Assembly (NCBI RefSeq): GCF_000685095.1
Contig: NZ_BAYE01000026.1
Location: 1-64,000 of the forward strand
Direction: 5' to 3'
Origin: Paraburkholderia caledonica NBRC 102488
GTDB taxonomy: Bacteria; Pseudomonadota; Gammaproteobacteria; Burkholderiales; Burkholderiaceae
DNA length: 64,000 nucleotides
Part shown: piece by piece, positions 47,836-57,131 of the stretch
Position numbering within the stretch: position 1 is the stretch's first letter
Layout: every line of letters starts with the position of its first letter
Translations under genes and position numbers: made by a program
The notes under the pieces: generated by a model
Database searches by the model: none
Told to the model about the DNA's origin: nothing
The model's input: the letters and a program-made list of their open reading frames with translations, nothing else

Positions 47836-48786
47836 ATGACCGCTCTTCCTGATGTTTCGCTCGAGCCGATCGTTTATCTGAACGGCGAAGTGGTGCCTTT
47901 GTCCGAAGCGCGCGTGCCGGTGCTCGACCGCGGCTTTATTTTCGGCGACGGCATTTACGAAGTCGCGCCGTTATATGCGCACGCTGGCGGACGCACGGCC
48001 TTCCGCTTCGAACAGCATCTGGCTCGTCTGTCGCGTTCGCTCGAGAAGATCGGCATTACCAATCCATTCGACAATGCGGGCTGGCGCGCGTTGATCGAGC
48101 GCGTGGTCGCGGCCAACGAAGCCGAGGCAGGTCTTGCCGCCAGTCAGGATGCGATCGCGTACATTCAGGTCACGCGCGGCGTCGCAAAGCGCGGCCATGC
48201 GTTTCCCGCGGGCGTCCAGCCAACGGTGTTCGTCATGGTTACGCCGCTCCATCTGCCCAATGCCACCCAACGCGCGGAGGGCGTGCGTTGCGTCAGCGCG
48301 GAAGATCGCCGCTGGCTCAATTGCGACATTAAGTCTGTGTCATTGCTCGGCAATGTGCTGATGGCGCAATACGCCGCGGAAAACGACGCGTTCGAGACGG
48401 TCCAGTTCCGCGATGGCGTGTTGACCGAAGGGTCGTCGTCGAATGTGTGGGTGGTGAAGGGCGGAGTATTGATCGCGCCGCCGCGCAGTCACAAGATTCT
48501 CGAAGGCATCCGTTACGGGCTGATCGAAGAGTTGTCGGCGGAATGCGGTATCCGCCTGGAAGTACGCGAGATCGCCGAAGCCGAAGTGCGCGCAGCCGAC
48601 GAGATCATCATCAGTTCGGCCACCAAAGAAGTGCTGCCTGTCACACAGTTGGACGGCCAGCCGGTAGGCGCCGGCAAGCCGGGTGCGGTGTTTGCGGCGC
48701 TGTATGCGGCGTATCAGCAAGCCAAGGCAAAAGAGGCGCAGCAGCAAGGAGCAAAAAATGAATCCGGCGAACGAATCACTAATTGA
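47836..48786 (+). CDS. D-amino-acid transaminase-like class IV aminotransferase
   Basis: PLP fold-type IV aminotransferase of 316 aa. Features: YLNGEVVPLSEARVPVLDRGFIFGDG at the start, the PLP lysine in CDIKSVSLLGN and the EGSSSNVWVVKGG phosphate-binding segment. D-alanine aminotransferase activity would fit its place 12 nt after a D,D-carboxypeptidase gene, perhaps recycling released D-Ala. A branched-chain or aminodeoxychorismate lyase role cannot be excluded. The end overlaps ybeD by 29 nt. Confidence 0.88.
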   Translation: MTALPDVSLEPIVYLNGEVVPLSEARVPVLDRGFIFGDGIYEVAPLYAHAGGRTAFRFEQHLARLSRSLEKIGITNPFDNAGWRALIERVVAANEAEAGLAASQDAIAYIQVTRGVAKRGHAFPAGVQPTVFVMVTPLHLPNATQRAEGVRCVSAEDRRWLNCDIKSVSLLGNVLMAQYAAENDAFETVQFRDGVLTEGSSSNVWVVKGGVLIAPPRSHKILEGIRYGLIEELSAECGIRLEVREIAEAEVRAADEIIISSATKEVLPVTQLDGQPVGAGKPGAVFAALYAAYQQAKAKEAQQQGAKNESGERITN

Positions 48787-49027
48787 GTATCCGTGCGATT
48801 TCCCGATCAAGATCATGGGCAAATCGCACCCCGAGTTCACCGAGACGATCGTCACGGTGGTCCGTCAGTTCGATAGCGAAGTCGACGCCTCGCGCGTCGA
48901 GACGCGTCCGTCCAGCGGCGGAAACTACACCGGGCTGACGGTGACGGTGCGCGCCACTAGCCGTGAACAGCTCGACGATATCTATCGGGCGCTCACCGGT
49001 CATCCCATGGTCAAGGTCGTGCTTTAA
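48758..49027 (+). CDS. ybeD: DUF493 family protein YbeD
   Basis: Small 89-aa ACT-like-fold protein of unknown function found between dacA and lipB in many proteobacteria. The sequence YPCDFPIKIMGKSHPEF and GGNYTGLTVTVRA are typical. An AGGAG site precedes the ATG at 48758, which lies inside the end of the aminotransferase gene (29-nt overlap). Association with lipoate synthesis has been suggested from gene order only. Confidence 0.92.
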   Translation: MNPANESLIEYPCDFPIKIMGKSHPEFTETIVTVVRQFDSEVDASRVETRPSSGGNYTGLTVTVRATSREQLDDIYRALTGHPMVKVVL

Positions 49028-49036
49028 GGCGTCCCA

Positions 49037-50014
49037 CTACAGCGCGACGCGCAATGCGTCCGCCGCGTCCGCTGCTCGGACCGCGCTTGCGGCCGAGCCG
49101 GCCTCGCAGGCCCGGTCGAACAGCAGCTTGAACCGTCCCACCTCCGCAAAGACCCAGTCCCTGAACGCCTTTACCCGCGCTGTTTCCAGCATTTGCGGCG
49201 GACAGATGAAGTAGTACTGCCACGGACTCGGCCCGTCCACATCGAATAGCCGCACTAGGCGGCCGGCCGCAATCTCATGCATTGCGAGCGAACGGCGCGT
49301 GAGCGCAATCCCTTGACCGTCGATCGCCGCCTGCAACAGGTTCGACGAATCCTGATACAGCACGCCGCGCTTTGGCTCCGGCCATTCGGTAAGGCCCGCG
49401 GCGTCGAACCATGGCCGCCATAATTCGTCGTCGGAACGGAGCAGAGGAAGCTTCGCCAACTCGGCGGGCGTTTTCGGCAGGTTGCCACCGTTGAAATTCG
49501 GCGCGCATGCTGGGAAGAAAATCTCCTCGAGCAACAGTTCGGAGTAAAGCCCCGCATATTTTCCGTACCCGAAACGGATTGCCACGTCGACGTCGTCGCG
49601 CGCGAAGTCCGTCAGCGCGTTAGTGGACAACAGTTCCAGGTCCCATTGCGGATGGGCTTCGATAAAACTGCCGACGCGCGGCGTGACCCACCGCGCCGCA
49701 AACGACGACAGCATGGACACCACGAGCCGCCGCTCGCGGTCACCGGCACGGAGTTCGCGCGTGGCGTCGGACAATGCGGTTAGCGCGGAGCGCACGTGGT
49801 TCGCGTAACGCCTGCCGGTCTCTGTCAGCCGCACGCGCTTGCCGTCGCGGGCGAACAGTGACACGCCGAGTTCCGCCTCCAGCGCCCGGATCTGATGGCT
49901 GACCGCGCCGTGGGTGACGAAAAGTTCGTCGGCGGCGCGCGAAAAGCTCTCGTGGCGGGCGGCGGCTTCGAACGCTTTGATCGCATTCAACGGCGGCAGA
50001 TGACGCAGCTCCAT
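49037..50014 (-). CDS. LysR-family regulator, GcvA-like
   Basis: Transcription factor of 325 aa. The N-terminal helix-turn-helix is LNAIKAFEAAARHESFSRAADELFVTHGAVSHQIRALE split over residues 8-45, the pattern of the GcvA subgroup. A type 2 periplasmic-binding-like effector domain follows. ATG at 50014 is chosen over GTG 50029. It is divergent from a DUF2917 gene with an inverted repeat between them, so autoregulation and control of that gene are likely. Effector unknown. Confidence 0.92.
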   Translation of the reverse strand: MELRHLPPLNAIKAFEAAARHESFSRAADELFVTHGAVSHQIRALEAELGVSLFARDGKRVRLTETGRRYANHVRSALTALSDATRELRAGDRERRLVVSMLSSFAARWVTPRVGSFIEAHPQWDLELLSTNALTDFARDDVDVAIRFGYGKYAGLYSELLLEEIFFPACAPNFNGGNLPKTPAELAKLPLLRSDDELWRPWFDAAGLTEWPEPKRGVLYQDSSNLLQAAIDGQGIALTRRSLAMHEIAAGRLVRLFDVDGPSPWQYYFICPPQMLETARVKAFRDWVFAEVGRFKLLFDRACEAGSAASAVRAADAADALRVAL

Positions 50015-50022
50015 CGTAGTAT

Positions 50023-50042
50023 TTCTCACATAGAGGTGAAAA
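50023..50042. promoter_or_regulatory. Candidate LysR operator
   Basis: TTCTCAC and GTGAAAA form 7-nt arms (6 of 7 matched) with a 6-nt spacer, just upstream of the LysR gene and about 70 nt before the divergent DUF2917 gene. The location suits a LysR autoregulatory site; the assignment is inference. Confidence 0.4.
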
Positions 50043-50112
50043 TTGATCGTTTTGCGTAACCCCTTGCTACGCCTACGATTGTAGCCATGAAACGACTTTT
50101 GGCGAGGGCATT

Positions 50113-50439
50113 ATGCGAGAAGTTTCCTCTAGCATCGCGTATGAAATCCACGGTGGCGAAACGCTTCCCCTGAAGGTGGCCCGCAGCACGAAGCTGGTCG
50201 TGCGCGGCGGTGCGGTTTGGGTAACACGCAGCGACGACACCGAAGACTACTGGCTGCAACCGGGCCACACGCTGAGATTGCGGCGCGGTGAACGGCTGTG
50301 GATCAGTGCGGAAGGTACACCGCGCGCGACGATCGCGTTTTCAGTGCCCACGCGTTGCGACGAGCGTGCGCTTAACTGGTTTGCGCGAGTCGTCGAACGT
50401 TGGGCGGCGCGGATGCGCGGCGGCTGGCGCACCGTTTGA
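50113..50439 (+). CDS. DUF2917 family protein
   Basis: A 108-aa protein of a Burkholderiales family of unknown function with a cupin-like core: LVVRGGAVWVTRSDDTEDYWL, then LQPGHTLRLRRGERLWISAEG. The C-terminal 30 residues are basic and amphipathic. A GCGAGG-like site lies upstream of the ATG. Its divergent neighbour is a LysR regulator that probably controls it. A metal- or small-molecule-binding role is possible from the fold. Confidence 0.82.
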   Translation: MREVSSSIAYEIHGGETLPLKVARSTKLVVRGGAVWVTRSDDTEDYWLQPGHTLRLRRGERLWISAEGTPRATIAFSVPTRCDERALNWFARVVERWAARMRGGWRTV

Positions 50440-50512
50440 TGGGGAGCGCCCCGGCTCCGGGGCGCGGCGACTCCCGGCGGGAATCGCCGGATTTCGGTAA
50501 ACTGCGTGGATC

Positions 50513-51238
50513 ATGTCCGTCCCGCCGGTTTCTACTTCCCCAATGCCCGCCGCGGCGCCGCTCGTGCTGCGCTGGCGCGGCAGCGAACTCTACGAAGCCA
50601 GTTTCGATGCGATGCGCGCGTTCACCGACGCGCGTACCGTCGACACCCCCGACGAAATCTGGCTAGTCGAACATCCACCCGTGTTTACGCTTGGCCAGGC
50701 CGGCGATCCGGCACATCTGCTGGCCGCCGACAGCGCTATTCCTCTGGTGAAAGTCGACAGGGGCGGGCAGATCACATATCACGGTCCGGGGCAGGTGGTT
50801 GCCTACCTGCTGCTCGATTTGAGGCGTCGCAAGTTGATGGTGCGCGAGATGGTCATGCGGATCGAGCAGGCCGTGATCGACACCCTTGCGGCGTATAATC
50901 TCGCCGGAGAACGCAAGGCGGGCGCGCCCGGTATTTACGTCGCGCCCGGGCCGCACGCCGGGTTGCATGCCGGCGCAAAGATCGCCGCGCTGGGCCTGAA
51001 GATCCGCAACGGCTGCAGCTATCACGGCGTTAGCCTGAACGTGAAAATGGATTTACGGCCGTTTCTGGCCATTAACCCTTGCGGCTACGTGGGGCTCGAA
51101 ACAGTCGACATGGCAACGCTAGGCGTTGTGGCCGGCTGGAACGACGTGGCTCACACCCTCGCAGCGTGCCTCACCGCAAACCTCGACGGCAATCCCGCGG
51201 CCGTCGCCCAACCGCAGGCCGGTGCGCTCACCGCCTGA
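50513..51238 (+). CDS. lipB: Octanoyl-[ACP]:protein N-octanoyltransferase LipB
   Basis: Transfers octanoate from ACP to lipoyl domains, the first step of lipoate assembly. The 241-aa protein shows the LipB motifs RGGQITYHGPGQVVAYLLLDL and GLKIRNGCSYHGVSLNV with the catalytic Lys/Cys region ending in NPCGYVGLE. The lipA gene begins 13 nt downstream. It is separated from ybeD by the LysR/DUF2917 pair. Confidence 0.95.
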   Translation: MSVPPVSTSPMPAAAPLVLRWRGSELYEASFDAMRAFTDARTVDTPDEIWLVEHPPVFTLGQAGDPAHLLAADSAIPLVKVDRGGQITYHGPGQVVAYLLLDLRRRKLMVREMVMRIEQAVIDTLAAYNLAGERKAGAPGIYVAPGPHAGLHAGAKIAALGLKIRNGCSYHGVSLNVKMDLRPFLAINPCGYVGLETVDMATLGVVAGWNDVAHTLAACLTANLDGNPAAVAQPQAGALTA

Positions 51239-51251
51239 CTGGACCGAACGA

Positions 51252-52259
51252 ATGACTGACGTTACCGCGAACCTCGCAACTTCTCCCGTGCCTGAAGGCG
51301 TGCCGGCATCCGCCGCTGCCTACGACGCCACCGCGAAGCAGAAGGCGCAAGCCAAAACCGCCCGCATTCCTATCAAGATCGTTCCGATCGAAAAGCTGAA
51401 AAAGCCGGACTGGATTCGCGTCAAGGCGGCGACCGGCAATTCGCGCTTCTACGAAATCAAACAGATTCTGCGCGAGCACAATCTGCATACGGTGTGTGAG
51501 GAAGCGAGCTGCCCGAACATCGGCGAATGCTTTGGCAAGGGCACGGCGACGTTCATGATCATGGGCGACAAGTGCACACGTCGCTGCCCGTTCTGCGACG
51601 TAGGCCACGGCCGCCCGGACCCGCTCGATCCGGAAGAGCCGGCGAATCTCGCGCGCACTATTGCCGCGTTGAAGCTCAAGTATGTGGTGATCACGAGCGT
51701 GGATCGTGACGATTTGCGCGACGGCGGCGCGGCGCACTTCGTCGAATGTATCCGTCAGACGCGCGAGTTGTCGCCCGACACGCGCATTGAAATTCTGACG
51801 CCGGATTTCCGTGGTCGTCTGGACCGTGCGCTCGGCATTCTGAATGCCGCACCGCCTGACGTCATGAATCACAACCTCGAAACGGTGCCGCGTTTGTACA
51901 AGGAAGCGCGCCCGGGTTCGGACTACGCGCATTCGCTCAAGCTGCTCAAAGACTTCAAGGCGCTGCATCCGGACGTCGCGACCAAGTCGGGCCTCATGGT
52001 CGGCCTGGGGGAAACCGAAGAAGAGATCTTGCAGGTCATGCGCGATCTGCGCGAGCACGATGTTGACATGCTCACCATCGGTCAGTATCTGCAGCCATCC
52101 GAACACCATTTGCCGGTGCGCTCTTATGTGCACCCCGACACCTTCAAGATGTACGAGGAAGAGGCGTACAAGATGGGCTTCACGCACGCAGCGGTGGGCG
52201 CTATGGTGCGCTCGAGCTACCACGCCGACTTGCAGGCGCATGGAGCCGGCGTAGTGTGA
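51252..52259 (+). CDS. lipA: Lipoyl synthase LipA
   Basis: Radical-SAM enzyme inserting two sulfurs into protein-bound octanoate. Two iron-sulfur clusters are marked: auxiliary ligands C82, C87 and C93 (CEEASCPNIGEC) and SAM ligands C108, C112 and C115 (CTRRCPFC). The 335-aa length includes an N-terminal extension. The start at 51252 lies 13 nt after the lipB stop; the frame continues into lipB without meaning. A terminator follows. Confidence 0.97.
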   Translation: MTDVTANLATSPVPEGVPASAAAYDATAKQKAQAKTARIPIKIVPIEKLKKPDWIRVKAATGNSRFYEIKQILREHNLHTVCEEASCPNIGECFGKGTATFMIMGDKCTRRCPFCDVGHGRPDPLDPEEPANLARTIAALKLKYVVITSVDRDDLRDGGAAHFVECIRQTRELSPDTRIEILTPDFRGRLDRALGILNAAPPDVMNHNLETVPRLYKEARPGSDYAHSLKLLKDFKALHPDVATKSGLMVGLGETEEEILQVMRDLREHDVDMLTIGQYLQPSEHHLPVRSYVHPDTFKMYEEEAYKMGFTHAAVGAMVRSSYHADLQAHGAGVV

Positions 52260-52287
52260 GTGTCAGGTGGCTGATCGGTCAGGTTTA

Positions 52288-52318
52288 AGAAAACCCGCAC
52301 ATGCTGCGGGTTTTTTTA
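52288..52318 (+). terminator. Rho-independent terminator after lipA
   Basis: AAACCCGCA (52291-52299) pairs with TGCGGGTTT (52305-52313) around a 5-nt loop and is followed by a T-run. Confidence 0.93.
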
Positions 52319-52518
52319 TTTTGCGGTGAGCAGGCGCCTGCTCACCGTAGTACCGCCGGCTCGAACAAAAAATATATTGGTTAGGTTAACGAATAATCAG
52401 ATGCGGCGAACGAGGCCGCCACCATCGCGGTCACGACCGTTGACGGCCACATCGACATTGCTTCGTGTTCCGTATCGCGACCGTCCTAGCGCGCTAGTGG
52501 TTATGCGCCAAGCGTGCG

Positions 52519-53202
52519 TCAGCTGAAAAGCTCGATGACAGGCCAGCCTCGCTCGTTCGCGATCGCACGCAAACGCGGATCGGGGTTCGTCGCGACCGGA
52601 TGCGTGACGCGTTCGAGCAGCGGAACGTCGTTGATCGAATCGCTATAGAACCAGCTTTGAGGAAAGTCGTGCAAACGGTGGCCGAGCGAAGCTAACCAGC
52701 TCTCCGTGCGCGCGATTTTGCCTTCACGGAAAGTCGGAACGCCCACCGACGCACCTGTGAAACGGGCAAGCGGATCACCACCCTCCGTACCCAGTTCGAT
52801 CCCAAGGAGATGCTCGAAGCCGAGCGCCTTTCCGATAGGCGCGGTGACGAACACATTCGTCGCGGTGACGATGCAGCAGAGGTCGCCCGCCTCGATGTGA
52901 CGCTGCACCAGTTCACGTGCGGCCGGCAGGATCGCCGGCGTGATCACTTCCTGCATGAATTGCGCATGCCACGTGTCGAGCTGTTCGCGCGAGTGGCGAG
53001 CGAGCGGCGCCAACGTGTAGTCCAGATAGGCGGCCATGTCGAGCGTACCGGCTACGTACTGCCGATAATATTCGTCGATGTCTTGCGCATGGCGCGCCGC
53101 GCCCTCTATGCCGAGTCCAGCAATGAAGTGAGCCCACGCCTGGTCGCTGTCGAGCGGCAGCAACGTGTGGTCCAGGTCGAACAGCGCGAGATTGCGGCTC
53201 AT
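52519..53202 (-). CDS. HAD-family phosphatase (SerB-like, subfamily IB)
   Basis: Phosphatase of 227 aa. HAD motifs are complete: FDLDHTLL (nucleophile D9, acid D11), the threonine in IVTATN, a lysine in REGKIAR and the metal-binding SDSINDVPLL. Subfamily IB contains phosphoserine and histidinol phosphatases; this group is usually annotated as HAD-IB or histidinol-phosphatase-like. GAGGA lies 7 nt before the ATG. It is divergent from a Na/Pi transporter gene. Confidence 0.9.
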   Translation of the reverse strand: MSRNLALFDLDHTLLPLDSDQAWAHFIAGLGIEGAARHAQDIDEYYRQYVAGTLDMAAYLDYTLAPLARHSREQLDTWHAQFMQEVITPAILPAARELVQRHIEAGDLCCIVTATNVFVTAPIGKALGFEHLLGIELGTEGGDPLARFTGASVGVPTFREGKIARTESWLASLGHRLHDFPQSWFYSDSINDVPLLERVTHPVATNPDPRLRAIANERGWPVIELFS

Positions 53203-53409
53203 CCGTTGTCCTCGTGACAGGTGGTGGTAGCGTCACATGAACGGCACAGACGGTCACGCGACGATCTTCATCGTTGGCCGAGCGTATATTTAAAAGCACA
53301 AAATTACAATAAGGCAAAAATGTGCAACACTACTGTCATATACGCCCCGGGTGTCGTACGCGCGGCATGCGGTTCGGGTCATGGCAGCAGAGAATAAGAG
53401 CAGTGCCTT

Positions 53410-55077
53410 ATGTTGATTCTCCTTAACCTTCTCGCCGGCGTGGCACTGCTTGTGTGGGGCTCGCATATCGTTCGCACCGGCATCCTGCGCGTACTGGGCG
53501 CAGATCTGCGCAGCATCCTCGGGCGAAGCACTCGCAGCCGTTGGCGAGCATTCCTGTCAGGAGTCGGCGTCACCAGCCTCGTGCAAAGCAGCAACGCCAC
53601 GGCGGTCATCGTCACGTCGTTTGCCGCGCAAGGGCTCCTGCCGCTGACCAGTGGTCTTGCGATCATGCTCGGCGCCGACGTCGGCACCGCGCTGATGGCG
53701 CGGGTTCTTACCCTCGATCTATCCTGGTTGTCGCCGATCCTGATCCTGTTCGGCGTGCCACTGTTCCTGTCGCGCAAGCAGACGCGCACAGGCCAGGCCG
53801 GCCGTACGCTGATTGGCCTCGGTCTGATTCTGCTCGCGCTGCATCTGATCGTAGAGGCCGCGCAGCCCATGATGCAAGGCGCAGGCGTGCGCGTGATGTT
53901 CGGCGCATTGACCGGCGACACCATGCTCGACGCGCTAGTGGGTGCAGCCTTCGCAATGCTGTCGTATTCCAGCCTCGCGGCCGTGCTGCTCACGGCCACG
54001 CTTGCATCGTCGGGCGTCATTTCGTTGAAGGTCGCATTGTGCCTCGTGATCGGCGCGAACCTCGGCAGCGGCATGCTGGCGCTGCTTGGCACAGTGGCGC
54101 AGAACGCGGCGGCGCGGCGGCTCGCTTTGGGCAGCTTCGCCTTCAAGCTGGCGGGCGCGATGCTGATCCTGCCGTTTGCGCCGCTGCTCGCGCGCGGACT
54201 GCCGGTGCTGATTGCCAATCCGCGTGAAGCCACGGTGGGCTTTCATCTGATCTACAACGCGCTGCGTTGCTGCGCGTGCCTGTCGCTGATCGATCCGGTT
54301 GCGCGCGTCTGCGTGCGGCTGCTGCCCGACCGGCCCATGCCGAACGGCGAACTGCGGCCGCTGCATCTGGACGAGGCCGCGCTGTCCACGCCGACGCTCG
54401 CGCTCGCGCATGCGGCGCGCGAAGTGCTGCGTATCGGCGACATCGTGCGGGCCATGCTCGACAACGTGGCAGAATTGATTCATCACAATCATCTCGACAA
54501 GGCGCGCGAAACGATCCGTATGGACGACGACGTCGACGAACTCTATGCAGCGGTCAAGAACTACCTCACGTTAATCTCTCGCGAGCAACTGGACGAAGCC
54601 GACAGCCGCCGCTGGACCGACATCATTTCGCTGACGATCAACCTCGAACATGCGGGCGACATCATCGAGCGGATCGTGGGAGATATCGAGGAGAAGAAGA
54701 TCGCTCACCGCCTGGCGTTTTCAGAAGAAGGACTCGGTGAACTGGACGATCTGCAGACGCGGCTCGTCAGTAATCTGCAACTCGGTCTATCCGTATTCCT
54801 GAACAACGATCTGCGCTGCGCCGAACGTCTACTCGCAGAAAAAGAGCGTTTCCGCGATCTGGAGCGCGCGTATTCATACAGGCATCTGGACCGACTCACG
54901 GGGCAGACGCTGCGCAGCATTGAAACGAGCGCATTGCATCTGGATCTGATCAGCGACATGAAGCGGCTCAACTCGCTGTTCTGTTCGACGGCTTATCCGG
55001 TACTCGACGCCGCCGGCGCATTGCATGACACGCGTTTGCGAAAGCGCGCGCTCGACACGATGCATGTGAAGGAATGA
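53410..55077 (+). CDS. Na/Pi cotransporter family protein with PhoU-like domain
   Basis: Membrane protein of 555 aa. Two inverted Na/Pi repeats occupy the first 310 residues: the first has SLVQSSNATAVIV and the second SYSSLAAVLLTATLASSG. The C-terminal 200 residues form a PhoU-like helical bundle (MDDDVDELYAAVKNYLTLI). It probably takes up or exports phosphate with sodium. The next genes include a glycerophosphodiesterase, so a phosphorus theme is consistent. Confidence 0.92.
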   Translation: MLILLNLLAGVALLVWGSHIVRTGILRVLGADLRSILGRSTRSRWRAFLSGVGVTSLVQSSNATAVIVTSFAAQGLLPLTSGLAIMLGADVGTALMARVLTLDLSWLSPILILFGVPLFLSRKQTRTGQAGRTLIGLGLILLALHLIVEAAQPMMQGAGVRVMFGALTGDTMLDALVGAAFAMLSYSSLAAVLLTATLASSGVISLKVALCLVIGANLGSGMLALLGTVAQNAAARRLALGSFAFKLAGAMLILPFAPLLARGLPVLIANPREATVGFHLIYNALRCCACLSLIDPVARVCVRLLPDRPMPNGELRPLHLDEAALSTPTLALAHAAREVLRIGDIVRAMLDNVAELIHHNHLDKARETIRMDDDVDELYAAVKNYLTLISREQLDEADSRRWTDIISLTINLEHAGDIIERIVGDIEEKKIAHRLAFSEEGLGELDDLQTRLVSNLQLGLSVFLNNDLRCAERLLAEKERFRDLERAYSYRHLDRLTGQTLRSIETSALHLDLISDMKRLNSLFCSTAYPVLDAAGALHDTRLRKRALDTMHVKE

Positions 55078-55106
55078 GCGGCGCGCGCGGCGTGCAGCAC
55101 GAAGCT

Positions 55107-55877
55107 TCAGGCCAGCACGACCTCTTCGAGCTTCTTTTTTAGCGCCGTGAAATCGGCGGCGTCTGCGGCCTTCTTGTTGGTGACGAGCACGTCGATCCGT
55201 TCCACCGGGCAATACGAGATCCGGCTGCGCTGACCAATCTTGCTGTAATCCGCAAGGATCACGACACGGTCGGCATTCGCGACCATAGCGCGCGCCACTT
55301 CTGTTTCCGCGTGGTCGTAGTTCGTCGCGCCATGCCGGTGATCGACGCCGACCGGCGACAGTAACGCGAGATCCGCCCGGTAGCGCTGAATATCGAGCAC
55401 GGTAGTGGCGCCCGTGGTTGCCATCGCGCGGTCGCTGATCGTGCCGCCGAGCAAAATCACTTCGTTACCCGCATCGGCTTGTTCCGCTGCGCCGCGCAGC
55501 TTCAACGCGACGTCGATCGAATTGGTCACGATGGTCAGGTTGGCGAGTTTCGCGAGCTCTTCGGCGAGTGCGGCGGTCGTGGTGCCCGCGTCGATGAACA
55601 GCGTCTGGCCGCTCGCGATCAAGCCGGTCGCCGCCTTCGCAATCGCCGTTTTGGACTTGACGCGCATATGCGCGCGCTCGGCGATGGGCGCTTCGTCGGC
55701 GGGCTTGATGGCGCCGCCGTGTACCCGCCGTAATTCACCGAGCGCTTCGAGGTCGAGCAGATCGCGCCGGACCGTTTCGCGCGACACGCCAAGGTCCGCC
55801 ATGATCCGTTCGGTCGACACCCGATGGAGTGTCGACACCAACGCGCGTATTCTCTGATGACGGTCTTCCTGCCACAT
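55107..55877 (-). CDS. DeoR-family repressor (GlpR-like)
   Basis: Repressor of 256 aa. An N-terminal helix-turn-helix (RHQRIRALVSTLHRVSTERIMADLGVSRETVRRDL, split over two helices) is followed by the DeoR C-terminal sugar-phosphate domain with DAGTTTAALAEELAK. AAGGA lies 7 nt before ATG 55877. It is divergent from ugpQ, which with the sequence points to GlpR-type control by glycerol-3-phosphate, though other phosphorylated effectors are possible. Confidence 0.88.
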   Translation of the reverse strand: MWQEDRHQRIRALVSTLHRVSTERIMADLGVSRETVRRDLLDLEALGELRRVHGGAIKPADEAPIAERAHMRVKSKTAIAKAATGLIASGQTLFIDAGTTTAALAEELAKLANLTIVTNSIDVALKLRGAAEQADAGNEVILLGGTISDRAMATTGATTVLDIQRYRADLALLSPVGVDHRHGATNYDHAETEVARAMVANADRVVILADYSKIGQRSRISYCPVERIDVLVTNKKAADAADFTALKKKLEEVVLA

Positions 55878-56204
55878 GCATTTTCCTTGGATGCGAAGGC
55901 GCTCGCACAACGTGTCTTAGTCAGTGACATCGTGGACACGAATGTGTGTCCGGACGATGTCAAGCCTACTACTTTAGCCCCATTGTGTTGTATTTTTTTG
56001 GCAGCTTGCAAGTTTGTGTATTTGACTTTAGCCTTCGCAAATCGAAGCGCCGCGCTTGTTTGAAACTCGAATGTTCGAAGGCAAAGTCTGATCTGTTCTT
56101 TCGTGCACTTTCGTGAATTAGTGTGGCGCTTTCTGACAAGACCGCATATGTTGGAGCGCATCCAATGCGCTCTCCGCTTTATTCTGGGTGAAAGGTGACC
56201 GGAC
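55878..56204. promoter_or_regulatory. Divergent control region with DeoR/GlpR-type repeats
   Basis: AT-rich 327-base region between the DeoR-type repressor gene and ugpQ. It holds AATGTTCGAA (56070-56079), which matches the GlpR half-site pattern, and two direct copies of CTTTCGTG (56098-56105 and 56108-56115) spaced 10 nt. DeoR-family operators commonly consist of such repeated TTCG-type motifs. Binding by the neighbouring repressor is inference. Confidence 0.55.
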
Positions 56205-56969
56205 GTGGGAAACGGGATCGATCATGCATCACCTGCAGACTGGCCATATCCGCCGCTCGTGGCGCACCGCTGCGGCGGCACGCTTGCGCCTGAGAACACG
56301 TTAGCGGGATTCGACGCCTGTGTGCGCTACGGCTACCGCATGGTCGAGTTCGACGCCAAGCTTTCCGCCGACAACGAACTCTTCCTGCTGCACGACGACA
56401 CGCTCGAGCGCACGACCAACGGCTACGGTGCCGCTGCCGTCTATACATGGGCGCAGCTCGCCATGCTCGACGCGGGCGCCTGGTACGGTCCGCAATTCGC
56501 CGGCACTCGCCTGCCGACGCTTGCCGATGCGGCAGCCCGTTGCGCGCGCGACGGCATTGCGGCGAACATCGAAATCAAACCCTGTCCCGGCCGTGAAGAG
56601 ATCACCGGCCACCTCGTTGCGGACGGTGCGTTCAGGTTGTGGCAAGGGCAAACGCCGCCGCTGCTGTCGTCGTTCTCTTTCGAGGCGCTTGCGGCTGCGC
56701 GCGACGCGGCGCCTTCGTTGCTGCGCGGCATGCTGTTCGAGGAAGTGCCCGCGGACTGGCTGCGTATCGTGCGCGAGCTCGACTGCGTGTCCTTGCATGC
56801 GAGCCATCGTTATCTGACGGAGCAACTCGTCGGCGAAATCCGCGAGGCTGGACTGCATGTGCTCGCATACACGGTGAACGATCCGGCGCGCGCGCAATTG
56901 CTTGCGCACTGGGGCGTTGACATGATTTGTACAGATCGCATCGATATGCTGCAGCACGACATGCTTTGA
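56205..56969 (+). CDS. ugpQ: Glycerophosphodiester phosphodiesterase UgpQ
   Basis: Hydrolyses glycerophosphodiesters to glycerol-3-phosphate and alcohol in the cytoplasm. The 254-aa protein has the GDPD signature: H21-R22, E30-N31, E48, D50 and H63 (HDDTLERTTNG), and IEIKP for metal binding. There is no signal peptide. The GTG start at 56205 has AAGGTGA about 7 nt upstream. It lies between the GlpR-like repressor and a four-gene ABC importer on the same strand. Confidence 0.94.
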   Translation: MGNGIDHASPADWPYPPLVAHRCGGTLAPENTLAGFDACVRYGYRMVEFDAKLSADNELFLLHDDTLERTTNGYGAAAVYTWAQLAMLDAGAWYGPQFAGTRLPTLADAAARCARDGIAANIEIKPCPGREEITGHLVADGAFRLWQGQTPPLLSSFSFEALAAARDAAPSLLRGMLFEEVPADWLRIVRELDCVSLHASHRYLTEQLVGEIREAGLHVLAYTVNDPARAQLLAHWGVDMICTDRIDMLQHDML

Positions 56970-57131
56970 GCTGCGAAGCCGGCCAAAGCAGAGCGTGAAT
57001 GTGCAGACAGGCACGCGAAGGCGGCCGCAAAGGCTGTCCAGGAGCGCACGCAATGGCGCACGAGTAACGCCGTTGAACTCGAGCTAGAAATTTTCCAAAC
57101 GTAGCAACTTCGGCAGAGGATGGGGAAAACT

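Noticed and set aside
50891..50910. TATAAT-like hexamer near 50895
   Set aside because: It lies inside lipB and codes for conserved residues; no gene starts shortly after it.
53333..53339. CTGTCAT, a PhoB-box half, upstream of the Na/Pi transporter
   Set aside because: The second half-site at 11-nt spacing is absent; a 7-mer alone is not evidence.
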